DNA of 64,000 bases. It comes from Cotesia glomerata (lineage: Eukaryota; Arthropoda; Insecta; Hymenoptera; Braconidae). This document shows, in pieces, positions 1 to 10,587 of the stretch. Within the stretch, counting starts at the first letter, position 1; each line of letters opens with the position of its first letter. A model generated the notes under the pieces. That model was not told where the DNA came from. It saw only the letters and a program-made list of their open reading frames with translations, and ran no database searches. The stretch lies in assembly GCF_020080835.1 (NCBI RefSeq), contig NC_058160.1, positions 18,339,152 through 18,403,151 on the forward strand. The letters run 5' to 3'. Made by a program: the position numbers and the translations under genes.

Positions 1-310
1 AACTAATTTTTCTGGGACTTAATCCACGCCGTTAAATATTTTTATAAATAATTCCAATAAAATAACAATTTTAGTCTTCAATAGTTCAATGTATAAAATG
101 ACCACGTGGAATTCTTTTCGATTTATAAATAATTAATAAAACAAATTATCTCAATGTAAAAATAAATTCACGAAAATTATCCACGGGTATCCAATCTTAA
201 TTGCGTCGAAGTTCAGTAGCCAATTTCTCAATAATTAAATTTTCAGTAAATAAAAATACTTTTCAAATAAACAATATTATAAAACAATAAAAATAATAAT
301 TAAATGATAA
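1..310. other. AT-rich flank, no gene seen
   Basis: AT-rich sequence with no open frame or repeat structure that I can support. Its last three bases (TAA) form the left copy of the probable target duplication of the element that follows. Confidence 0.6.
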
Positions 311-985
311 CACCGGCACAAAAAAAAAAAAAAGTTGTCTGTACTTGGGACGCGCCACATATATTCCCCATGTAATTTTGACCCTCGCTGAACCCGAATT
401 TGAGGTCCGTTTGGCCCCCTACACCCTAGGATTTTGAGAAAACTGTAAAAACCGAAAAACGGGAAAATTGGGGGTTTTGGTGATTGAAAAAATTTTTAGA
501 TTCTTAACTATGCATGATTTTCATGTATTTCGATCTGCTTTTATACTTATCTGAAGTGTACTCAGACCAGCAGCCATTAAAAGTCTAAGTAAATCCCGAA
601 AACCCATGAAAATTGCGAAAACAAAAATTCCCAATATTGTGATAAAAAAATGTATTGAGCTAAATATATGATGATTTTCATGTAGGTTTATCGACGACAT
701 ATAAATCTCCAACTTTTATAACTCAGACGTCTCGAAAACATCAAACAAATGTGCAAAAACCCCGAAAATGAAAAATCAAATGTAATATAATAAAAATCGA
801 GTTATTATTCAAAAATAAATAAAAAATCATATCATTCGATCTGTGGTGCATAAAAAAAGTATTTTCGTCCTAAGACTTAAAAATTAATTTTTTTCGAAAA
901 TATCATCAAAACCCTTTGGATTTGAATTTTAATTCGTTCTCCGCTTATATCTCACCCTTTTTATCTTCAAACGTCCTGCATAAAG
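311..985 (+). repeat. K1 left non-coding inverted arm
   Basis: Pairs with 3876-4555 in inverted orientation with only scattered mismatches and A/T-run length changes. Beyond 985 the pairing continues into the two gene remnants. The arm is non-coding. Confidence 0.85.
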
Positions 986-2896
986 GGTTTCTCTTTCGTT
1001 TCCTCTCTTCTTCGGGTAAATCTCTTCAGAGTCCAACAATGATCTGCCATCATATTTACATCCCACGTTCCTTGATATCGTTTTTCCATCACACTAATGT
1101 CTTGATGGAATCTCTCACCTTGCTCTTCACTAAAATCACCAAGATTTTCAGGAAAGTGTGAAAGATGAGAATGTAAATAGTGCAATTTTGTATTCATTAA
1201 GCAACCTAAAGTATTATAGTTGTATAACAACTCGTCAACTAAAGTTGCGTAGTTATCACTTTCGTATTCCCCTAAAAATTGCTGTGATACTTCCTTAAAA
1301 CTTCCCCAAGCTGCTCTCTCAATCTCGTTCATCTCATATTCAAGATTAGCATCCTGGAATAGAGTCCGAATTTGGGGTCCATCAAAATTCCTTCTTTTAA
1401 TTTAGCGTCACTTATAGCTGGAAATTTTTCGCCCAAGTACTTAAAACAGTTTCCATCTTTATCCAGAGCTTTGACAAATTGCTTCATAAGGCCAAGCTTG
1501 ATATGAAGTGGGGGCAGCAAGTACTTGGAAGGATCAATTAGAGATTGTCGCGTAACATTGTGAGAACCAGGATTCAAATTTGTTCTTGTTGGCCATTCTT
1601 TTGAATGTAATGATTCTTTTCGGTCTCGGCTATCCCACAAACATAAGAAGCAGGGGTACTTTTGTGAACCCTGATTGTTGGCCTAGCAATATTGTTGCAA
1701 TTTTCAGATCACCACAAACCTTCCATTGATGTTCTGAATAGTTTATTTTTATCTAATACAACCTGTAAATTGTCATAAGTCTCCTTTAGTTTAGTCGAAT
1801 GAGCTACTGGAATCGGTGCCAATAAGTTTCCATTATGAAGAAGCACAGCTTTAAGACTTCGCCTAGAGGAGTCAATAAAAAGCCTCCATTCTTCGTCTTT
1901 GTAAGTGTTTGGCTTCAACTCATCGATCAGTCCTTACATCTGAACAGTACACAAATGAATTTTCGCTGTCTTTTGTAAAATACTTCCGGAACTCTTTTTC
2001 CCTATCACGATAAAAATAAGCTGTTGTATTTTAGCTAATAAATTTTTTTTCCTTAAAGCTGAGGCTAAATGTTCAGCTTTTACCTTAGATAGTCCTAAGT
2101 CTCGTACAAGGTCATTCAATTCAAGTTGATCGAAGACTTCAGGGTCTTTACTTCTAGGAACACCACTCGGATGTATTCTTCATCCTCAGAATGGATCTCT
2201 TCGGGTTCAGGATCGATTTCTTCAAAGTTATCTTCAACTTCCATCTCTTCATGTTCATTCACTGGTTCAGGAGCTGCAGGTTCTTCGACATTCAAAACTT
2301 TTTCTGCTGGCACAACTGATGTTACGTTGGCATATTGAATTTTATGTTTGGTTGTCGAAGAAAACCTGAAACTTCCGTCGTGCAAAAATAGCAGTTTTTT
2401 GACTCGTTGGTGCAGACCAAATCACAGGTTTTGAAAATTTCAAGCACTGTTTACTTTTCGTCTGCTCCCAACGAGTAAGCATCGTGTGACACCGATTGCA
2501 AAGTGAATGTGGTACCCAAGTTGCTTCCCAGTTCGTAATCTGGATACCGAAGCAGGTTTCGTAGACATTTTTCAATTTGTTTGAAAAAGATCTACGACTT
2601 TTCGTTACTTCAAATTCTCCACATATGTAACAGAAGCAATTGGAGTTTTTGTTACATATGTGAGAGACACTTCTTGTCATATTAAACGCTTCAGAAGCCA
2701 AGTCACCCACTAATGAAGAGCTGCAGTCACTTGATGACGACGCCTGCGAGCCTGCTTTCTCACTCTGACCAGACGCCGATACTGGGATTCCGGGTCCCTG
2801 CATCGTAAAACACTTATTACTTGTGCCTGCCATGACGGCATTCAAGCCGTTAACCCAGGGACTATGCCAGACGGTCCTGTTGCCCGCCGTCACCAC
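967..2896 (-). pseudogene. K1 gene remnant, uncharacterised insect repeat family
   Basis: Read on the minus strand, six consecutive frame segments (2896-2342, 2385-2116, 2119-1934, 1918-1709, 1640-1329, 1332-967) together resemble one protein of a family I know only as repeated, uncharacterised insect proteins. In order: a cysteine-rich N-terminus (CYICGEF, then a WVPHSLCNRCH motif) that may bind zinc; an acidic linker; a helical NDLVRDLGLSK block; EEWRLFIDSSRRSLKAVLLH; LLPPLHIKLGLMKQFVKALD; and a C-terminal block with GERFHQDIS, MEKRYQGTW and MADHCWTL. Several frame changes separate the blocks and the expected second cysteine pair after the N-terminal block is lost. Function is unknown. Its position inside inverted ends suggests an element-encoded protein, which is inference. 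Confidence 0.7.
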
Positions 2897-3039
2897 GTGG
2901 AGGTGCCCTGGTTACAGGCACAAGCATTTAAGCAAGAAATCGATTCTGAGCCCAAAAGTTCCTAGAAGTGAAAACCCTGAAACATCAGCTTAAAGAAAAA
3001 ATTTATTAACTAAAAATACAACAGCTTATTTTTATCGTG

Positions 3040-3884
3040 ATAGGGAAAAAATCTGATAACATTTTTAAAACGGCGAAAATTCATTAGTGGACTGTTCAGA
3101 TGTAAGAAGTTTGATTGATGAGTTAAAAGCCGAACACTTTCAGGACGAGGAGTGAAAGTTTTTCATTGCTTTGTCTAAGCGAAGTCTCAAAGCACCGACT
3201 CCAGTAGCTCATTTGACCAAAATCATTGAAAAGTTTGTGGTGATCTGAAAATTGCTACACTAGTTAAGCCAACAATCTGGTTCACAATATATCCCTTCTT
3301 GTATGTTTGTAGGATAGTCACGATCGGAAAATTCCCTACAGTAGAAAAGAACGGCCAACAAGAAAGAATTTGAATCATGGTTCTCACAACGTTATGCGAG
3401 AATCTCTCATTAATCCTTACAGTACTTGCTGCCACCACTTTATATCAAGCTTGACCTTATGAAGCATTTTGTCAAAGCTCTCGATAAAAATGGCAACTGT
3501 GTTAAGTACTTGGACGAAAAATTTCCAGCTATAAGTGACAATAAATTGAAAGAAGGAATTTTTTATGTACCCCAAATTCGGACTCAATTCCAGGATGCTA
3601 ATCTTGAGTATGAGATGCACAAGATTGAGAGAGCAGCTTGGGGAAGTTTTAAGGAAGTATCTCGAAATTTTTTAGGGAATGTGAATACAAAATTGCACTA
3701 TTTACAATCTCATCTTTCACACTTTCCTGAAAATCTTGGTAATTTCAGTGAAGAAAGAGAAGAAACATTCCATCAAAACATGAGTGGATGTCAATATGAT
3801 GGTAGATCATTGTTGGACTCTGAAGAGAGATTTACCCGAAGAAGAGAGGAAACGAAAGAGAAACCCTTTATGCAGGACGTTTGA
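3040..3884 (+). pseudogene. Second, shortened copy of the K1 gene
   Basis: Plus-strand partner of the 967-2896 remnant. Sequence at 3085-3240 matches the NDLVRDLG to KAVLLH region of the left copy in broken frame. From 3426 an open stretch encodes LLPPLYIKLDLMKHFVKALD, EKFPAISDNKLKEGIF, then ERAAWGSFKEVSRNFLGN. It then jumps directly to KLHYLQSHLSHFPENLG, so about 25 residues present in the left copy are missing. The tail (REETFHQNMSG onward) is frame-shifted where the left copy has GERFHQDIS and MADHCW. Both copies share the same C-terminal EETKEKPFMQDV. It cannot make a complete protein. Confidence 0.7.
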
Positions 3885-4555
3885 AGATAAAAGGGTGAGA
3901 TATAAGCGGAGAACGAATTAAAATTCAAATCCAAAGGGTTTTGATGATATTTTCCGAAAAAATTAATTTTTTTTAAGTCTTAAGACGAAATACTTTTTTT
4001 TTATGCACCACAGATCGAATGATATGATTTTTTTTATTTATTTTGAATAATAACTCGATTTTTATTATATTACATTTGATTTTTTTCCAATTTTCGGGGT
4101 TTTTTGCACATTTGTTTGATGTTTTCGAGACGTCTGAGTTATAAAAGTTGGAGATTTATATGTCGTCGATAAACCTACATGAAAATCATCATATATTTAG
4201 CTCAATACATTTTTTTTTATCACAATATTGGGAATTTTTTGTTTTTTTTCGCAATTTTCATGGGTTTTTCGGGATTTACTTAGACTTTTAATGGCTGCTG
4301 GTCTGAGTACACTTCAGATAAGTATAAAGCAGATCGAAATACATGAAAATCATGCATAGTTAGAATCTAAAAAAATTTTTCAATCACCAAAACCCCCAAT
4401 TTTCCCGTTTTTTTTCGGTTTTTTACAGTTTTCTCAAAATCCTAGGGTGTAGGGGCCAAACGGACCTCAAATTCGGGTTCAGCGGGTCAAATTACATGGG
4501 AATATATGTGGCGCGTCCCAAGTACAGACAACTTTTTTTTTTTTGTGTGCCGGTG
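3876..4555 (-). repeat. K1 right inverted arm
   Basis: Reverse complement of 311-985, ending in the GTGCCGGTG terminus. With its partner it could form a long hairpin if transcribed through. Confidence 0.85.
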
Positions 4556-4892
4556 TAATTCAATTGTTATAATTTATAATAATAGTCCAGTTGTTAATTT
4601 TGTAAATTGTTGCGTAGTAAAATTCACAAAGGAATTTTGCGCGCTCAAAATGGACGCCGTTGTTCGTAACTGCGTAGCACGTTTTGGACCTCGGGTACCG
4701 AATACTATGTCGTGTCGATTGGAACCTTCTCGATGTTCAGAATTTAATTAATAAAATAAATTTATTTAAACCAATCTAAAATGTTAACAATTATCATTGG
4801 CCAAATTAACAAATCAATTACTCACGACTTCCAAAACCCAGGTCTAGAACATTCCTCGGGTATGAAATCCCCAAGAAGAATGTTCTAAACTT
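4556..4892. other. Inter-element spacer
   Basis: No supportable gene. A short open frame (4506-4751) begins inside K1 and has no recognisable content. At about 4830-4890 an imperfect inverted repeat (TAGAACATTC ... GAATGTTCTA) surrounds a 20-odd base loop. Confidence 0.5.
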
Positions 4893-5037
4893 GACAACCT
4901 CGCGGGAGTAGTCAAGGAAGCTTCCTAGGACCTCAAAACGTCGAGATCTGATGAAAACTCGATTTTCGAAAAACGGGGTAAGACCAATAACTTCCCGACT
5001 TTTGAAAATCTTCGATTTTCTTAGAGGGAAGTTAAAA
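4893..5037 (+). mobile_element. Family A element, 3' end fragment
   Basis: Carries the 3' module seen in every family A copy here: a GACAAC..CGCGGG..GTAGTC block, GGAAGCTTCC, GTCGAGATCTGATGAAAACTC, then a terminal palindrome-like pair ending GGGAAGTTAAAAAT. It abuts the truncated K2 gene and so probably marks the insertion that cut K2. Confidence 0.75.
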
Positions 5038-5577
5038 ATAGCAATTGTTTTATATATTTGGGAGAAAAGTTCCCAGCGATAAGTGAAGCCAAATTAAAAT
5101 AAGGTATTTTCGATGGGCCTCGAATTCGGACTTTGTTTCTAGACGATAACTTCGTTTATGAAATGAACGACATTGAAAGAGCAGCATGGTTGAGTTTTAA
5201 AGATGTGTCACAAAATTTTTTGGGAAATAATAAGAGTGAAAATTACGAAAATTTAGTTGAAGAGTTGTTGGAGAATTACGATACTCTGGGTTGCTCAATG
5301 AATCTTAAATTGCATTTCTTATATTTTCACCTTCAATATTTTCGTGAAAATCTTGGTGACTACAGTGAAGAGCAAGGCGAAAGATTCCACCAAGACATAA
5401 GTGAAATAGAGAGTCGATATCAAGGAAAGTGGAATGTCAATATGATGGCAGATCATTGCTGGAAACTGAAGAAAAATGTACCCGATGAAAACAGAAAGCA
5501 AAAAAGAAATTTTTGGCATAGGTCATTCGAAGACAAAAGGATTCGACACAAGCGAAGAACAGCTTAAAATCAGAAAG
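5038..5577 (+). pseudogene. K2 gene remnant (C-terminal part)
   Basis: Encodes the C-terminal third of the K1 protein family: a degenerate YLGEKFPAISEAKLK start with an in-frame stop near 5102, then from 5133 an open run with ERAAWLSFKDVSQNFLGN, SENYENLVEELLENYDTLG, GERFHQDISEIESRYQGKW and MADHCWKLKK. This block is longer and better preserved than either K1 copy, including the segment deleted in the right K1 copy. The N-terminal two thirds are absent. Confidence 0.65.
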
Positions 5578-5651
5578 ATCGTTCCTTATCTTCACAAGGT
5601 TTTTAAAATATTGTTCGATAGAAATAAATTTAATCAAGTTCAATCAATATT

Positions 5652-5775
5652 TTGCTGGACGCTAAAAAAAGAAATACCAGAAGAAAACAGAAAAGGTAAG
5701 AGGGGAACCCTCTGCGTAGCTCATTTAAAGCTAAAAAAGTTCGATACAAACGAAGGACAGTCCGAAATTCGAAAA
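5652..5775 (+). repeat. Duplicated C-terminal segment of K2 gene
   Basis: The stretch starting at the codons for CW(K/T)LKK (about 5458) recurs at 5652: CWTLKKEIPEENRK, then a KKFDTNEGQSEIRK tail paralleling the KGFDTSEEQLKIRK tail, which is read in another frame of the first copy. The two ~120 bp copies are diverged direct repeats about 195 bp apart. This could be a local duplication or the relic of a second nested copy. Confidence 0.6.
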
Positions 5776-6408
5776 CATGGTTCTGTACGTTCTCCTTACA
5801 TGCTATTTTTTACAGATTTGAAAATTTTGTCATTCTTTCAATTCTAAGATCATATTCCGTCCATGAAAATACATCTAAGTCATTAACGATCGTGTTTAAT
5901 AGATTTTTTTTCGTATTTATAACTGCAATTTTCTTGATTTTTTTGATTTTTTGAGATTTTTTTATATTTTAAAACGTCAATGGGACAAAATAACTCCAGA
6001 TTCAAATTCAGTGGAACTAAGTACATAAAAATCATACTCAATCTGAATCCAAAAAATTTTTTTAATCTCGATAATTTCGATTTTTCATGATTTCTTGAAA
6101 TTTTTTTGAGTTTTTTGCAATTTTTCAAATTTTGACGGCTCAAGAAGCTACTAAACGTTTAGACTCAAATTCTGTGAATTGAAATACATGAAAATCATAC
6201 GTGATCTAGGTTCAAAAAAATTTTTTCATCTCTGTGACTGCAGTTTTTCGCAATTTTTTGCCTTTTCTTTGGGTTTTTTACATGTTACTCGAAATTTTGA
6301 GGGTGTATGGGCAAAACTGACTTCAGATTCGGATTCAGCTCGTCGAAATACGTAAAGATAGCTAGGTCCGGTCAAAAGTACAGAGCGCTTTTTTTTTGTG
6401 GGCCCGTG

Positions 6409-6648
6409 TAATCTTTTAAACTATAGTTTTTTGTGGATGAAATAATGGAACTGTATTAATTAATTTCACCTATAAAAATCGATTTTGTATTCGATTTGCA
6501 TTAGTTGTAGGTATTTCAAGCTTACCTCTTTCAGTAAGTCTCGTAGGTAAACAGGTAACGTGTTAGTCTTTAAAGCGTCAGGTCCCCGGTTCGATCCCCG
6601 CTCACGGTGAATTTTTTTTATTTTTATAGAAATAATTATATATAATAA
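6409..6648. other. Spacer with a tRNA-like segment
   Basis: AT-rich sequence holding the tRNA-like segment described separately. No open frame with recognisable content. Confidence 0.5.
6540..6610 (+). ncRNA. tRNA-like or tRNA-derived repeat
   Basis: Contains a B-box-like GGTTCGATCCC and a D-arm-like GTAGGTAAACAGGTAA at roughly the spacing of a tRNA, but the T stem pairs poorly and no 5' segment pairs with the CTCACGGT 3' segment. I read it as a tRNA pseudogene or SINE head, not a working tRNA. Confidence 0.3.
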
Positions 6649-8062
6649 AGATGAGCTTGATATCTTGAAAATTGAGCTGGCGCATGGGGGGGGGGGTCCC
6701 CTTTCCAATTTAAAATACATTGAAAAAAAAACTTTTTTCTGTATTTTCATTGTAAGTCGTCGAAAAATTTTTTCAAATTTTCCTTTTCGTTATCGTGTAG
6801 AAAATTAAATTCTCTACAAAAAAGGTCTCTTTCATTTTTTCGCTAAAATGCATAGGAGAAAAGTTACAGGGCTTTAAAAAACGAAAATTATAAAAAGTCA
6901 AAAATAACTTTTTTTTTGTTTTTTGACAATAAATTATTTTATTTCGTCAAATTCTTTACTTAATTCATCTATATCCAGCCTGTCAATTATATCTAAATTT
7001 GATCTATATATAGAAGAAAAATAAATATAATTATTGAGATCATATTTTTATATTATACATGGGGCATTTCATGCCAAATCGATCATTTTTGAACCCGACC
7101 CTTTTCGATTTTTCTGAAATTTTGGTATCTTTCTCTACCCTATTGAAAACAATAGAATTTTTTATTGTTTATAGAATTTTTAGATACGAAAATAATAAAA
7201 AACGAAAAAATAATTCAATGTTTCTTTCAATTTTTTATTTAAATTTATTGGAAATTAATCAAATGTTATCGATGATAGTCACTTTTAATGTTTGTTTTTA
7301 TTTTTTTTTCTCAGATTTTAAAGTTTGCAAAATCTGCTAAAAAATTTTCAGAGTGGTATAACAAAAAACAAACATTTAAAAAAAAATTTTTTTTTTATTT
7401 CTAAAAAAAAGTAGAAAGAAAAAAATACCACTTTGAAAATTTCAGGAAATTCGCAGAAAATACTGGTTTTTTATAAAAAAAAAAAAAAAAATGTCAATCA
7501 TCCCGAAATTTTCGTTTTTTTCGAAAATTTAAAAAAAACGCTGAATATGAATGCGAATTATTATTTTTATTTTTTTTTTTCTAAAAAGTACATTTAAAAA
7601 CAAAAATTTCAATAAAAAAATCATCCCAATAAGTTGATTTTCAAAAAAGTTATGGTTATTTAACAAAAAAGATGCTGTCTTTTTTAAATAACTCGTAACT
7701 TTTTTTTGGTTGGGTAAAAATATTTGAAAAAATTATTGTTTCAATAGAATAGAGAAAGATACCAAAATTTCAGAAAAATCGAAAAGGGTCGGGTTCAAAA
7801 GTGGTCGATTTGGCATGAAATGCCCCATATATAATATAAAAATATAATATAAATAAATAAATTTTTTTTTCTTCTATATATAAATCAAATTTAGATATAA
7901 TTGACAGACTGAATATAAATTAAATATAAATAAATATAAATTTTTTCGATGATTTACAATGAAAATACAGAAAAAAGTTTTTTTTCAATGTATTTTAAAT
8001 GGGAAAGGGGACCCCCCCCCCCATGCGCCAGCTCAATTTTCAAGATATCAAGCTCATCTTTT
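6649..8062. mobile_element. Foldback element C
   Basis: Inverted arms start at AAGATGAGCTTGATATC (6649) and end with its complement at 8062. They include a G-run/C-run pair (6687-6696, 8012-8022) and, further in, a match between about 6950-7055 and 7832-7930. The right arm lacks about 170 bp present on the left (about 6780-6950). There is no coding content. Foldback B1 sits exactly between the arms. Confidence 0.75.
7059..7828. mobile_element. Foldback element B1 inside C
   Basis: Begins GGGGCATTTCATGCCAAATC and ends with the complement. The arms stay paired for at least 95 bases (to about 7155 and from about 7738) with the shared segment GACCCTTTTCGATTTTTCTG. It is flanked by AT/TA sequence, so a TA target as in Tc1/mariner-type MITEs is possible but not provable in this context. 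No coding content; the centre is A/T homopolymer runs. Confidence 0.75.
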
Positions 8063-8159
8063 CAGAGGTTTTTTTTGGTCTAACAAAGAAACTTTTTAGA
8101 TGTATTTACTCAAAAAAAAAAAAGTTTTTTTATTCTGACGCAGTCTAATGTATATATAT
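8063..8159. other. Spacer
   Basis: Poly(T) and poly(A) tracts, nothing recognisable. Confidence 0.4.
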
Positions 8160-10587
8160 TGTGACATGGGAAAAATTCCCCATGTCAAAAAAACTAGTTT
8201 GGCTATTTGGTTTAGTTTATTTTTCTTTATCATTATGAATAATTTTGGATAAGCTGAAGGAATGCGGAGATTCGACGCGCCTGTGTCGCCCCAAGCGGCC
8301 TCCTGATCAGAATGTGAATCTCGAGGTAAGGCTTATAACCGAAACCGCGCCGAATTTGAAAAGTATGCATAAATGAGTATGAATATTGTAGAGAGTATGT
8401 TAGAGTGAGACAAAAATCAGTTGAGCGATCAGACGAACCCGCGAATTTGCACGGAGCCATCAACGACCAGCGTGACATCTGGAGGAAGACCACGGCGAGA
8501 GCGAAGCAAAATTTGAAACCGACGAATGACGACGGCGGTTGATCAACGGCAGCAGAGCGAGGCACCATCTGGGGGCCGTAAGCCGAACCGAGTGACATAT
8601 CGACCAATCATCGATCGCAACGAAGTACTGGACGCATCCCGTAATACAATTGCCGGCTAGAAGAAGCCGTGAGCTGATTGGATGCGAGTTTTTCGAACTA
8701 ACGGAAAACTAGAGAACACATGTTGCCGAGGAGGCAGCCATAATTGATTGATTCTGATCTAGTCACCGTACCTGTTGGTTCACCAAATTCCGATACGTGC
8801 ATAAAATAATTTTGAGACGCAATTACGATCCGTTATAGGGTTAAATTTTACCATTCGTTAATTTGTTGTCTTGTTGGAGATATTTTGACGATTTTTTATT
8901 GAAAGACGCCATCGCCGAGACATCGACGCTATCCCGCCTGCTATCCCGCCAACTTCGTTGAGAGTCAGCTACCTCGACGAATACCGACCCGAGGGGTTCA
9001 CTGCTGCCGCAGAGTGAGTCTGATCGCTAGTGTAGCCCCAGCGAGTCCTCACCGCAATATCGCGATCAATTTTAGTGAATTTCACCAGTTTGATTTTTGG
9101 TGTAATTTTTTTTTTAGTATTAATTTTTTTTGTGCGAAAGTAATTATTGAATTCCTTTCGGATTATCGAGACGTGTGTGACGACACTCAGAGGCACGGTA
9201 CCATCAGGGTGTAGTTGTGTGTGTGTTCGTACATTAGAACGTAGATTCAAAGTCGAGCGTTCGATTTTTACTATTTATTTTTTTGTTATTTTTTTTTTGT
9301 GTTCGAGACGCTGTCATTGAACCGACTGTTTGACTATTATTACTATTGTTAATGGTCTTATTGGTTGGAACATTGATATATGCTGACAATTGAACGTGAT
9401 TTTTGTTGTTGTTGTTATTAAACGTAACGTCCGAGAAATTTGGAGCTGTGTAAGACAACTAGCCCGACCGACGCGCTATCTCCGAGCGCGAGCCCAAACT
9501 TATCTCGAGCTTCAACTACCCAGCCAGCTTAGTCGATTAACCGACCGTAATTAGTTATCCGCCGTGAGCCCGCTAAATTGTTGAATTTTTGAATTATTTG
9601 AATTATTATTTTGCGAATTATTGTCGAATTAAAGCTACATTGTGTTTAATTTGCTATTGCAAATTAATTGGGGAATTTGCAAGCCACCGACGGACCGAAT
9701 TTAATTTTTTTATTTTTTTGTTTAATTATTAATTAATTTTGGAAAAATTAATTGTTTATTCCATTGTATTATTAATTATAAATTAATTTGGGAATTTGCG
9801 AGCCATTGACTTTAAGCTTTTATTGAATTATTAATTAGTTTGAGACAAATTAATTGTTTATTTCATCGTATAAGTAATTATTAGTTAATTTGAGATAAAT
9901 TAATTATTTAGAGTATTGTATTATGAAGTATAATTGCTCTTGAGCATTTGCGATCCACCGACGGACCGAATTGAGTTTTATTATTTTGTTTTTATTATTA
10001 ATTAATTTGAGCAAAAATTAATTGTTTATTCCATCGTATAAGTAATTATAAATTAATTCGGGATTTTTACGAGCCGTTGACGGACCGAATATAATTTTTG
10101 GTTATGATTAAGTAATTTGAAGATCGATTAATTGCTTACGTCATCGTAGTATTAATTATAAGTCATTTAAATTATTATCTGCGAGCCACCGACGTATCAA
10201 TATTATTCTTGTTTCTTTTAGTTATTATTGTTTGTTCATTCGGCGAAGAATTAACTGTTATTATAGTAATTTTTGAAAAATTATTGATAATTCTTGGCGA
10301 CTGTTAAAATAAATTGTTGACTGGACATTCGGCGATTACTGTTTTTTTGTTTTTCTTTTCCCGAGCTTACTTAGAATTAAGCATTTTACGTTTCGCCGTT
10401 CATGCGAATTTTAAATCTCTTCGTCATCGACCCGCCGCCCGACGACAAACGACGACGACATCGAACCGTCGTGGAACGGTAAGTTCCTGGCGTCCAACTA
10501 CCTTCGAAACCTAGGTAAGCCATTTTAGGTGGTGCTCTCCGGCCCTGTCGACGCCAGTGCCGGTGAAAGGACCATTATTATATATAT
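8160..10587. other. Non-coding region of higher GC, possible LTR/leader
   Basis: From 8160 composition changes to more GC-rich, less repetitive sequence without any long open frame on either strand. It opens with a palindrome (GACATGGGAAAAATTCCCCATGTC, two half sites, 8163-8186), a type of start seen at some LTRs. Near its end there are splice-donor-like AAACCTAG/GTAAGC (10505-10516) and TGGCGTCCAAC (10489), which resembles a tRNA primer-binding site only loosely. It could be the LTR plus leader of a retroelement cut off by transposon D, or the 5' untranslated part of a host transcript. I cannot decide. Confidence 0.35.
9600..10210 (+). repeat. ~120 bp degenerate tandem repeats
   Basis: The phrase GAGCCACCGACGGACCGAAT recurs in varying form near 9683, 9803, 9950, 10069 and 10182 (spacing 113-147 bp), each followed by AT-rich sequence with AATTAATTGTTTATTCCATCG-like blocks. 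This is a five-unit diverged tandem array. Confidence 0.7.

Larger units (their letters stand above)
311..4555. mobile_element. Palindromic DNA element K1
   Basis: The segment is a large inverted duplication. The left end starts CACCGGCAC and the right end finishes with its complement GTGCCGGTG, both next to a poly(A)/poly(T) tract and then the same GTTGTCTGTACTTGGGACG sequence. TAA flanks both ends (308-310 and 4556-4558), a possible 3 bp target duplication. The left half carries a minus-strand gene remnant and the right half a shorter plus-strand copy of the same gene, so the element is two head-to-head copies rather than one element with short inverted ends. A 3 bp duplication and a CAC- start would suit a CACTA-like transposon, but no transposase of that group is recognised, so the class stays open. 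Confidence 0.7.
5038..6408 (+). mobile_element. K2, 3' half of a K1-type element
   Basis: Gene remnant followed by an AT-rich non-coding tail built like the K1 arm. The right end is ...GGGCCCGTG followed by TAA, matching the K1 terminus (GTGCCGGTG then TAA). The left side is truncated at a family A 3' end. Sequence divergence from K1 is high in the tail, so K2 is a different or older subfamily. Confidence 0.6.

Noticed and set aside
4506..4751. 81-codon frame at the right end of K1
   Set aside because: Starts inside the transposon end and has no domain or homologue that I recognise.
8233..8607. 124-codon minus-strand frame
   Set aside because: Composition and lack of motifs suggest a chance frame in a GC-richer segment.
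10488..10510. Primer-binding site of a retrovirus-like element
   Set aside because: The TGGCGTCCAAC match is short, no LTR end CA precedes it, and no gag or pol follows.
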